Below, piece by piece: positions 37,777 through 47,929 of a stretch of 64,000 nt of DNA. Below the pieces are notes generated by a model, which saw only the letters and a list, made by a program, of their open reading frames with translations, was not told the DNA's origin and made no database searches. A program made the translations under genes and the position numbers. Each line of letters begins with the position of its first letter. The stretch's first letter is position 1. The stretch lies in assembly GCA_025716815.1 (NCBI GenBank), contig JAIXMN010000008.1, positions 682,001 through 746,000 of the forward strand. The letters are read 5' to 3'. The stretch comes from Dichotomocladium elegans (lineage: Eukaryota > Mucoromycota > Mucoromycetes > Mucorales > Lichtheimiaceae).

Positions 37777-40700
37777 TTACTTTGGTTCTATGGCAAGGCT
37801 GTCACGATATATCCTTTCCTCGTCCCGGTTACTTTGGAGTTGAGCCGTAATAAAAGTTTGGAGGGGCGCGACACTCTGCAACGAGTAGGCGACGTTTTGG
37901 AACTGCTGAAGTTCCCGGATGACCCGACCTATCTTGTCGAGTTTAGAAAAGTTAATGTGGACTTGATGACCTTGATTATTGATGACGTTGGGATTGCCAT
38001 CTTCAATGAATGTGAGGTCCTGCAAATATATGCCGAGGAATGGAATGCAGGGCGGATTGACCGAATGGACGTGGGTCCGATACTCTATGAAGTTGCGGTT
38101 TGGCGAAAAGAGCGATCGTAGACACGCAAGCGAGGAAAGGTGGCGTTGCCCGATACCATCCCAGGTGCGGCGCAGGCGACCGATGGAGCTGCTGTCAAAG
38201 GCGGATAGGATCGCCATGCAAGTGTTAAAGTTGTTGAGCTCATTGCACTTCTCCGAGACCTGAATCCAGTATTTCACAATCTCACTGCGCTTTTTCGCGT
38301 CCCGTGAACTGAGGATAGAACCGCACACCCACAGCGTCACCCGATTGTTGTAGTCAATCGTTTTGCGCACATTAGGGCTGCTCTGGCTCCCGTCATCGGC
38401 CCCCGACCAGCCTTTGTGGAGGCATTCCGACGGTTTGATCGATCGATATAGATCAAAGTTCATAATAGCCATCTGGCGCGCAAGCTCGAGCGGCGGAATA
38501 TCCAGCAGTCGAAACTTGGTCATGTTCCGCGGTAGCATCGGTTCGGGGGCATCGCGAGGCATCGAGACCATCTTGCGCACGGGGTTGTCGCTGTCGTTCT
38601 GAAGCTGCTGAATAACGCGTTCAAGCTGGTTCTTTGCAAAAAAGTCGGGCGTAGCATGGATAAACTGGAGCACATCATCTAGCAAGTTCTGATCCTCCTC
38701 CGTGCTAAAATAGTATTCGATCCACATCTTGAATACATTGAACACCCGCAGTTGGATCACCTTCTGCTTCCTTTCTCGCCAATCTTCGAACTCGGCCGCC
38801 GTCAGGCCGTCTGGCACGGGCTGGTTGAATCGTGCCACCAGCAACTCAAACAGTTGACGGGCCATGCAGAATGACCGGTAAGTCAGCAAAAATGTTCGAA
38901 TAAAATTCATGTCAAGCTGATCGTGAGGCGTCAGTCGCTCCACCAGCGCTGCCAACGTGCCACTCTTGACGTTGCCGTCCCCGGTCATCTGTAACGTCTC
39001 CTCAGTGTAGTCGTGGCCCATGTACCATCTTTCATTGGATGATTTGGACGGTGCAGTGGCCGTGCAGTCGGATGTTCCAGTATTACTGTTATCCTCAGGC
39101 TCTGTCATCACTGCTGGTACGTTATCACCTTCCAGGTCATCTTCTTTTTCCTCCTCTTCTTCCTGTAATGCAGCTGCTATCGACTCAACGCAGTCCAGTA
39201 TGGATGCAATCGGTTTCTTGGTACTTTGAATCGCATCCCGTATTTTGGGCATCAGTGTTTGGAAGTCCGTATGTTCGCCCGTCGCCAACTGGAGATTGCA
39301 GAAAATTCGACCGAATCCGTCCAATAAGGCCTGCTTACTGATGGACATCTGCATCTCTGCCTCTTTCTCAATATATATGGACTCAATCGCTAGGATCAGC
39401 TGGGAAGTGCGGCTGCTGAGGTGATCAAGGCGGGTAAACAAAAGCCCGACCAGGGCCGTCAGTTGTTGTTGATTTTCCCATTCGAAGTTGTCGAGGAGTC
39501 CGAGCATGGAATCAATCGAACGCTGGAGGTTGTGACCATGGGTGCGAATAAGGCTGAGATCGCTTTCGTCTCCATTGGTACCTTCTGTGCTAGTATCGCT
39601 AAAGATGCTTGTGCCCGTTGTCGAGTTGCTCCTAGCCGTCGAACTCGTGAGATGCGTTGACGTCGAATTTGCCCGTAAAATACGTGTGCCGCTGCTGCTA
39701 GTACTGGTGTTGGTGCGACCAAAGGCTGACTTGGTTGCTGAAGAAAATTTGGTGTGCATTCTGCGGGTCATCGGGTCGTGGCTTTGATCGGCATCGTCCT
39801 GCGTGCCCTCTTCGAATATCGTGGTAATTGGGGACGTCATGTTATTCGTACTATCGCTACTTGTAGCTACAATGATGGGCGATGATTCAAGACCGGGGTC
39901 GGGTCGCATAAGTTTGATGGAAATGGCCTGGCAGGCAGTAACGAAGGTGCGCAAGGCAACCAGCAAATCCCGGACGTTGGTAGTAAGACCTTGCTTATCG
40001 ACGACACTGGCCCAGTCTCTCATAAGATCGTTTTGTCGAATCTTTTCGAGAAACAAAGTGGATAGCCTTAATCTTGCAAGGATTGCAATGAGTGTCCGAT
40101 GAGGTGCTTGGAGCGATTTATGAAACTGCTCTTTGTCCGTGCAACCTGCGGTGACCAGCATAAGCCGGACAACGTTGACAGCGGCAAGCGTGTATGGATA
40201 ATAGAGGTCTTTCTTGCTGTATCGAATCGCGCTGTCAAGATTGTGGATAGTAATGGCGATGCAAGATGAGAGGGCCTCCCACGTCAGAACTGCATTACTG
40301 GATTCCATCTTGATTGCCTATGGTTGATACCCGCCTAAAATCAATGGCCTGTTTCTCTACTGTATGTGTATATTTAAAGCAAATTAGGCCCAACCTCTAA
40401 TGCCTCCGGAAACAAGCTCATGTATTCTTTTGGGACAATATACTTTGCCCATGGCAATGGTATCTAACACACAAGCGCTGCATTCAGTTTTGCGAAATCC
40501 CGCACTTGCATATCGTACCTTATCGGCGCTAAAGACATTTTCTTCATAGTCGTCGTGGCCATCATCATCGTCTCGTATCCATGTACCTTCGTCTCTGTGC
40601 GTTGGGAATGGGTCCTCCTCGTCGAGGAACAATGTGTCGTTTGTGGTCATATGCGTCTCCCCTGTGGTTGAATTAAACTGATAATGCTTGTCGTTCGATG

Positions 40701-41182
40701 CTGTTGTGTGTAAAGGGTTTAGGATCATCTCGTCCGTCCTGTCCTGCTTTGCAGGGTGTACGGATGCGGGGCTGAAGTGTGTATTATTCTTATTTCAACG
40801 AAGTAGAGAAGGTTGGCGTTGTCACTTTTTTGGACCCAGGAAAAGGAATAACAAAATGATTTACCATTTGTGGCACGAAATCATCCAGGACAATGACTTC
40901 CACATAATCTTTAGGGAACCACTTTGGTAGGCCATTGCCGTTCCCTTCTCTGCTGACAACACTATCGTAGCAATAACGGGATGTTCAACCACTGCACGAA
41001 CTTAAAAGACCCGGCACATGAAGCTACCTTCCGAGCCACCATCCCGAATCGAGCTTCGAGAGGACATTGATTACGTCGCCAGGGCGGAAGTCCAGAGAGG
41101 TTGATTCGCTAGATTGATAGGGATAAAGTGCGCGAGCGACGCACGATCCGGGTGGCAAGATAGTTGGCTGGCCAGGTGGCAT
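37777..41182 (-). CDS. SH3-RasGEF (Cdc25-type Ras guanine nucleotide exchange factor)
   Basis: Activates Ras-type GTPases by GDP release at the membrane. Exons 41182-41028, 40949-40865, about 40746-40444 and 40308-37777, giving about 1024 residues. The N-terminus is an SH3 domain split by two introns: ARALYPYQSSESTSLDFRPGD, then LDSGWWLGR, then GLPKWFPKDYVEVIVL. The large last exon holds a Ser/Thr-rich middle, the RasGEF N-domain (about 625-735; LAALVERLTPHDQLDMNFIR) and the catalytic CDC25 domain (about 780-1015; PPLELARQMAIMNFDLYRSI, then PCIPFLGIYLQDL). SH3 plus RasGEF is the yeast Cdc25 layout. The exon 3/4 donor is uncertain (GTATATTG at 40443 fits the phase; GTTTCC is another option), and exon 2 has a CAGCAG tandem acceptor. 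Confidence 0.87.
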
Positions 41183-42394
41183 CGATGAAAGAGAAAAATA
41201 AAGGAAAGGCCAGCTTATGGAGCAAGGGGAAAAGGAAGAAGAGAAGTAAAAAAGAAAGTTCAATTTTTTTCTTTTACCGCGCTCGGTTCTCTTTTGTATG
41301 TACGACCACGGTCCTCATGCTCTTTTTAATGCAACTTGTCTAACCAAGCCGAGGTGTCTAGAAGGAAGAAGGAAAAAAACCGCATTCTGACATAGGGCAT
41401 CGCTTTTACACGTGTCGCCTTGTCTCCAATGCTGGCATGGGGGTGAAATCATATTGGGGGAGTTGTAATTGTGGAAAACGCCCGTGTAAAAAGTGGTTGC
41501 ACAGTGCGTGTGTTTGAGAGCCTTTATTGGAGTTATGAAAGGCGGGCCGACGTCAACTAACATTGAAGAAATGCTCGATGGTAGTCTATTGACAGGAAAT
41601 CCAACCCCCTCTACCCCATCGACCCCACATTGGATAGGAATTTATATTTCTTTACACGGCTGCCATCCAGCAAAGCCATGGATAAGTTCCTTTCCAGAAT
41701 ATCAGCCATCTAAAAACGTGAGAAATATGGTACCACGGTAAGACTGTTCCACGGAATTTAGCATGTAGACAGTGGCACGCTTGCTACTGTTACCATCGTT
41801 TTGTTATTGCGTACCCTTGCCTTCTACTCATGCATGGGAATGGTTATATTTCTGAGGAATTAGAAGTTTCTGTCTGCTCTTAGCTTCCATCGACCGTTCT
41901 TTATAGCTACAACTGTTGATTCGAGTCAAATCACATCATTGAAATGAGCTATCGGTTAGAAGAAAAACGATATCCAGCTGCTTACGGATTTGTTCTCAAG
42001 AATGAAATATTATCATGATGGGCAGCCAATGGACAAAAGTGCAAACAAATTTAATCCCATCTTCTCGTATCACTTGAAGCAAAGGGTGTTTATCTCTCGC
42101 TCTAAGTCCATGAGAGGATGCACTATGTATGCTTTCCTTCGTTTAGCACACGCATTAGTCACATCTATATTACTTCCAACGGTCAGATATCCGTTAGCTT
42201 TTGCTACCTCATTTTCTATACTTAAAAGAGTAAAATCCGCAGGTTTTTTTTTTTTATTTTGGTTGAAAACGCACAATCATATTGCTGTGCAACGTGGTAC
42301 CAAAAGGAATGTACCATTACTCAACAATCACAATGAGAATTTCGAGAGCTAGTTGGGTCAGTGACATATTCAAACATACACTATTTTCCAACAT
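41183..42394. other. RasGEF promoter region and unassigned spacer
   Basis: The RasGEF promoter should lie at the left. Short open frames to the right have no recognisable content. GATGGGCAGCCAAT at 42016 also occurs near 21766, which hints at a shared repeat piece. Confidence 0.4.
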
Positions 42395-42915
42395 CATAAG
42401 TCGTATCCTGCCAGTTCTGAAGTCGCAGGATCACAAAAATAAATCGCGGTTTGCTCAGGATACGCATGATGACAAATCGAATGTAACATGTCTCCACGGA
42501 AAGGCTTCGTTTGGCAAATCCATCTCTTCCATACACTTTTACATTCTGAAATGAGCAATTTATTCTTTTACGAAGGTGACCAAGGACATGCCGTTGATGA
42601 GCATGGTTGTCCTGAACCTATGGACTATGTTGTTGAAGACAAAATTCACTCTCTGCAATCCGGTTGTTCTCGCACTGAACATCTGCGTAGCATATCTTGC
42701 AAACTGATGTTGGAGAAGGACTTCAGTGCATCAGCTGCTGTAAAACAGCTAGGAATCCATGTCCATTCAGTCCAGCGATGGGCATTACAGTACGAGAAGG
42801 ACCCTGGCAGCATCTCTAAGAAACCTAACGGGAGGGGTCGTTCGTATATTCTCAAAGAAGAGCATAAGAGTTTTATTTTAGAATGTGTTGATGAGGATCC
42901 ATCCATTTCCTAGTT
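42395..42915 (+). mobile_element. Tc1/IS630-like transposon relic (copy 2), 5' part
   Basis: Same left end as copy 1 (CCTGCCAGTTCTGAAGTCGC at about 42409). The transposase frame starts at 42551 (MSNLFFYEGDQGHAVDEHG) and stays open through the HTH-like block (LEKDFSASAAVKQLGIHVHS) to VDEDPSIS, where repeat copy c begins. It is the best-preserved N-terminus in the window; the catalytic core is missing. Confidence 0.75.
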
Positions 42916-43262
42916 TCATCTGCAATCTTCTAATATTGCGGATCCTCCGTAGATGCCGATATCAGCCTAACTCAAGTACCTCGAGAGGAGAAGCTATGGG
43001 CAGATCCCTCACTATGGCTTCGACGAGGTACAGTACTTTTGTCTTCGTCTGCTTCTTTCAGTCCTTCCGTCGTCGATGCTCAACAGCTCCGGATCCTTCC
43101 TTTCTTTCCTTTTACCGCTATGGCACACCTAGCTATCCTCGGGGTAAGTTAAAAGAATAAGAAGGGAGCTGATATTTTCTGTTGACTAACGGCATGTCTC
43201 CAGCCTTCTTTCTCCACGCGACATTTTATTTTACTTTATATGCGTCATAATTCCCCTCGCTT
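42916..43262 (+). repeat. Dispersed repeat family R, copy c
   Basis: Begins ATCTGCAATCTTCTAATATT, as copy e does. It continues with CTCAAGTACCTCGAGAGGAG, an ATGGCTTCG pyrimidine-rich middle, CCTCGGGGTAAGTTAAAAG, TTTTCTGTTGACTAACGG, and an AT-rich end. It abuts the broken transposase of copy 2. Confidence 0.65.
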
Positions 43263-43332
43263 GCGAAATTTGTTTTTGAAGAGTCTTTGTCCATTGCATG
43301 TACATCAGAGGTGATAATGACGAGATTTCTAT

Positions 43333-45352
43333 TTACAGTATCTTAGACCAATCAACGGCCTTGCTCGCATCTTCAATCGCATCAAGTAGACCCGCCAGGT
43401 CGCGGTACACATTCACGGTCGGTGCGTTAATGACGATACGGAAAAAGTGAGCTTGTCCACTCAGAGGCGCATGGTCTACCAAAAAGTCACCGGTGTGATT
43501 GACTTCCTGATGAAGCACTTGGACAATGCGGGAAAGGTTCTCCCTGCGGACCCCCTCGGACCACCCATCTATCTGAGGCGCTAAGACCGGAGGTATGTAC
43601 CGGAAACAGACTTGGCAGAACGCGCTCGGGTCGGCAACAAGCTCAAAACCTGGTCGACTACGGACGAGATCCGTAAACCTGGCAGCCGCCTCAATGGCAC
43701 GGTCAACACGAGCTCCCAATCCGTTTTCGCCATAAAACTTCCATGCCAGAAAGAATTTCAGCGCGTCTGGCCGACGCCCGCAACCCATTGTGCCGGGACC
43801 CAAATCGTACGGGTTGCCATGGAAAAGATAGTCTGCCTGCAAGGTGTTGGTTGTAGCGAATAAGAGATGGCCTTTATGCGGCGTAATCAACATTGAACAT
43901 TGCAGCGGAACACCGAGCAGTTTGTGGGGATTGAGGGTAAAAGTATCCGCCTGGTGGAGAGGTACGTAATGACGGTGAGTACAAGAGCGAGCATGCGGTA
44001 CGTCTGGCCTTACCAAACCTGAGCCGTCCAGGAGCCCAAGTTTCTCGCGAACTTTGCGTGAGAAGATGGCAGAGCCACCCCAAGAACCGTCTACATGGAG
44101 CCAACAATTGTATTTTTTTGCAACAGCGGAAATGCTTTGAATAGGATCAAAGGCGCCCATGACGGTCGTACCGGCCGTTGCATTGATAAAGAAGGGAGTC
44201 TCATCTCGGGCAATACTTTCCTGAATCAATTGCTCTTTACAATGCCGAAGTTAGGTTTCTATTCACCTATCTCACTCCCTCTCTCTGAAGCTTGATATAC
44301 CCAACAAATCGACCCGCATCCGGTGCTGATCATCTGTAGGCACCTTGATAATGCTGTCAAGACCTAGCCCGAGCACTAATGCCGCTTTATCAATGCTATA
44401 ATGACAGTGTGTTGATGCGAAAATTTTGAGTTTGCCATACGCGGCATGTGCTCTGTAAGGCCTCGGGATATAGCCTTCGGTCTTGATGCTCGGGAAGAGC
44501 TTATTGCGTGCGGTCACCATCGCAAGCATATTGGATGCAGAGCCGCCCGCGCAAAACAGACCACCTGATTCCTACCATACACCTCAGGACGTAGCTCCAT
44601 GCGTCTCTTTTGCCTTTAGCACACACATACACACAAGAATTCTCATACCTCCCCCATGCCAAGCAATCGACCTGTCGCCTTCGTCACTTCGATCTCCATG
44701 AGTGTCAACACAGGCGATACATGGTACACATGGCAGTTTCCATTCAACACCCCGAGCAAAAATTCCGAAATCACGCCAATAGGATTAGTTCCCGCGTACA
44801 ATTTATCCATGAATCTCGGATTCCAAGAGTTGACGCTGTAGTCAAGTGTGTTCTTGATCAATTGAAATGTTCCTAGGATCAAAGCGGACAGACAACATTA
44901 GAGCTTTCTTTAGTCTCCCATTATGGTTCACGGAGCCGCGGCAAGGGTCAGCTCGCGCCACACACACACACGCATATATATATATCTATTCCCGATGAGT
45001 GGAAGGGAATCAATTAGAATGGGTTACCTTCGATCCCTGCGCCTTGTTTAGGGAGAGTGAGATCAATCGCCTTGTACAATTCATCAGGAGGGAGATAGTT
45101 GACCACAGGGTTGATACCGTTCTGGCCCTCTTTGACATCTATATAAGGGCAATATTTTCCAAATGAAGTGTTGGAGCAGAGGAAACAGGCAAGGGGTAGG
45201 AGAAGGCGATGACGCCCGAAAAGTACGTGAGCTATTCAAGTGATGCGCTTATTTGTTTGTCAACCACACTTGCGTTTGAGCACAAGCTTGTGCATGCGAT
45301 GGAGCATTTCATCGAGCTCAGCAACAGCATCGGTCTGCTTTTGGGATACCAT
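43333..45352 (-). CDS. Group II PLP-dependent decarboxylase (glutamate/cysteine-sulfinate decarboxylase-like)
   Basis: Pyridoxal-phosphate enzyme of the GAD/CSAD family; substrate is probably an acidic amino acid. Exons 45352-45265, 45138-45028, 44872-44649, 44571-44301, 44234-44014 and 43950-43333; 510 residues, close to CSAD. The N-terminal exon and its donor (TGTG|GTTGAC) are the weakest part. Family blocks: NSWNPRFMDKLYAG, ESGGLFCAGGSASNMLA, FASTHCHYSIDKAALVLGLG, INATAGTTVMGAFDP, WLHVDGSWGG, and TLNPHKLLGVPLQCS with the PLP lysine near residue 314. WLHVD supplies the PLP-ring Asp. Intron 5 (43951-44013) is 63 nt with no stop, so retention would add 21 residues just before the PLP-lysine loop. 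Confidence 0.88.
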
Positions 45353-45878
45353 GGTTTCGTATGCAAACAAGAGCTCAAAGGGCTCGCTCGTATATTCTTG
45401 CTTTGTCAACTGAAATCGGTAACCTGTCAAACAATATGAATCCTCCGCACATGCCCTGATTGGTTGTTAAGCAATTGCTACGGCTTCTATTTTTTCGAAA
45501 ATAAATAAAAAAGGGGCCAAGTCACTGTCTTGAACGGTATCTCAAAGTGCAGAACCTCGTCTCTCTCTCCCCCAAAGTTACTGGAGGATGATTACATTTG
45601 CTCCTCGTGGCTTAGTACCACCCGTCTGTATTATGCTGGTGGAAGTTAACATGCTATAGATTATCTAAAAGCACAGGACTACGATATGGTCAGTCGACTA
45701 ACTAGTTCATAAGTGAAACAACACCAAGGGCAACAGATTTGTCCGGTGATAAAATTGAGATGATCTCAAGAGAGGTGAATTGTCGTTCAACTTTACTGAA
45801 TTTCACTATTGGTGAGTGATTACAGGGAACAAAACGATGGCCCCTCGCCATATCATCCAAAATAAGATAGGCTATTAA
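45353..45878. promoter_or_regulatory. Decarboxylase promoter region
   Basis: 526 bp between two minus-strand genes. No specific motif recognised. Confidence 0.4.
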
Positions 45879-46450
45879 TCAGAAGTACTGCTTGGATTTG
45901 AGCAGTTTTCCATATTTCTGCAGATCCTGAACAAATATTTCAGGCACTTCCAAGGCAGGAAAATGACCGCCCTAATTTGAAGCTCTCAGCACCATCGGTG
46001 TAATAGTTGAGAATATGGAAAAAAGGCTTACAATATCATATTCAATCCATTGCTGCAAGTTAGCTTCAGCTTGCGCCCACTCGCGAGGAATCTTGAACAG
46101 TAGGTAAGATAAACAGAAAAACGTATAACATTAAACTTGACCTACCTTTAACATTTCACCGGCGTAGATTGCGGCACCCATCGGGACATCGATATAAACA
46201 CGTTGATTATTATTAAATTCATGGATGGCATCATGGTAAAGTCTGATTGACGTCGAGATAGAGTTGGTCAACCAGTAGATGGTAACCTGTGTCAGAAAAT
46301 CTTCTGTGGTGACAGTGTCTGGAAGAATCTGGTCTTCTGACGCGCGATGGGTCCAATTGTGGTATTTCTCAAGGATCCATGCTTTTGGAATATCGGTAAA
46401 TAATCCTCTCCTCCTTCCTTCCATCAAGCACGCACAAACACACACACACG

Positions 46451-46500
<50 letters not shown>

Positions 46501-47543
46501 CGCTATACAGTTATTACCCATTAATCCGACTGGGCTGTCTGAAAGACCATGTGCCAGCGTGTAGGGCTTTGTCGCCTGGATGCAGCGATAGCCTGCGTCG
46601 GAGTCGTTCACTGCGTCCATCCAGCCTCGACCGACTATCCTCACATTATTGCCATACACAGCCTCCAATCCCATGGCGATGCTGGCAATAAACTTTGCGA
46701 CTTGGATGGGGCGCGTTGCGAGGTTAGTGAGCGTAGGAAGAGGTGGCAAAAAGAAGGCCATAGACGTGTGGTAAGCCCGACAATGCTGCTTATACTTTGT
46801 AGCAAGCAAAGCCGCAATTCCCGAACCGAAATCGGAGCCGTGAGCAACTATCAGTTGACCCAATTTTAGTTTCTTGGATATCTAGCTTTGTTTCACTTGC
46901 CATATTTAGTATAGCCGAGTAGAGACATGAGCTCGCTCACAACTCGGGCAATACCCGTTGTTCCAAAGTTGATCTGCTTAGGTCCGTCGGAGAAGCCAAA
47001 CCCAGGCAAACTTGGAATGACAACATGAAATGCCTTGGGGAAAGGAGGTGATGCGAGGTGAGAACATAGTTGGAGAGCGGTAGGTCACGGTAAAATATCT
47101 CTTCTCACCTGGCCGCCATTCACCCCGTCCCGGAGAGTCTCAATCACTTTGTGATACTCATAGCATGTGGAGGGCCATCCGTTCAACAGCACAAGAGGGA
47201 TGGCGTCTGGATTTGCTGATGGCTCATGGATGAAGTGAATCTTGAGACCTTCGATGGTGACACGATAATTGTGCCAGCGGTTCATCTTGGCGCGCACAGC
47301 TTCCCAGTCGTACGTGTGAAGCCAAGCATGAGCGATACTTTTGACTGCGGATTTGGGTGCGCCAAGCTTCCATCCAATATCTTGCTCGAGCTCCTGTGGT
47401 TCCACAATATGCTCTAGCTTTTGCTTCAGGAGATCAAGCTGCTTTGTAGAAAAGGTTGGGATGGTAAATGGCTCAATGCTCATAATGGAAAGAAAGATGC
47501 AGAAGAGATGGGAAAAAAAGAAATACTTTTTATAGCTCTTCAT
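45879..47543 (-). CDS. Epoxide hydrolase (EHN-type alpha/beta hydrolase)
   Basis: Opens epoxides to diols by an aspartate-nucleophile mechanism, probably in detoxification. Exons 47543-47109, 47033-46901, 46847-46518, 46381-46146, 46091-46032 and 45971-45879; 428 residues. The N-terminus matches the EHN domain (GAPKSAVKSIAHAWLHTYDW), then LLNGWPSTCYEY (His of the usual HGWP is Asn), VVIPSLPGFGFSD, KYVAHGSDFGSG with the nucleophile Asp near 195, SPVGLMAWILEKYHNW, and EYDIGGHFPALE with the catalytic His near 401. Intron 2 is GC-AG; only it rebuilds KYVAHGSD. Start 47543 gives a hydrophobic, signal-like leader (MKSYKKYFFFSHLFCIFL); the ATG at 47483 (MSIEPFTIP) is the alternative and matches soluble homologs better. 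Confidence 0.88.
46382..46517 (-). repeat. Epoxide hydrolase intron 3 with (CA)n(TA)n microsatellite
   Basis: The 136-nt intron consists largely of a CA tract (about 46438-46472) running into a TA tract (to about 46500). Splicing ATGG|GTAATA to AAAAG|CATGG restores SPVGLMAWILEK. Confidence 0.8.
46848..46900 (-). other. GC-AG intron in the epoxide hydrolase gene
   Basis: 53 nt, donor TATG|GCAAGT, acceptor CTGATAG. The join reads GYTKYVAHGSDFG, the nucleophile-elbow motif. Confidence 0.8.
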
Positions 47544-47599
47544 CTAAGCGCGTGACCCAGTGCTTAGGAAGAAATCCGGCATTAGAACGCGCAGAATTG

Positions 47600-47890
47600 T
47601 GTTAGACATGTGACCTGCCAGGATCGATGCCTCTCTCCTATACTTTATTTCCAAAATAAATTTCGTACAAGATAAAATAATGGCGTATAAAATACGAAAA
47701 GATGTATCAATAGGTAAAAGCTTTCGCATTCATGGATTAAAGTATGTCAGCCAACAATAATATTTACTCCTTCATCACACCCGTGAATTTACAGCATACC
47801 ATTTTTCAAAGGAAGAGGGCTTACCCCCCCCCAAGGGCTGTGGTTATCCTGAGTGCGTCAGCGATAACTGACGCGGAGAATTATTGGTCG
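47600..47890 (-). repeat. Dispersed repeat family R, copy d, directly behind Fanzor relic B
   Basis: Read on the minus strand: a 7-bp hairpin at 47855-47874 (GCGTCAG, loop TTATCG, CTGACGC), GGATAACC, a G-run, GTTGGCTGACATACTTTAAT, CCATGAATGCGAAA, and the AT-rich end TTTGGAAATAAAGTAT. The loop is identical to that of copy b while the stem differs by compensated pairs. It begins about 40 bp after the last coding-like part of relic B. Confidence 0.65.
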
Positions 47891-47929
47891 GGCTCATGGC
47901 CCTCTCGATCGGCATGAGCGTGCACGTCT

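Noticed and set aside
40309..40320. RasGEF starting at ATG 40308 as a separate gene from the SH3 exons
   Set aside because: The SH3 exons upstream are on the same strand and in phase with it, and SH3-RasGEF is the known Cdc25 layout; only the exact donor is uncertain.
46848..46900. Epoxide hydrolase as a pseudogene because no GT donor fits intron 2
   Set aside because: A GCAAGT donor with a CTGATAG acceptor restores the nucleophile motif exactly.
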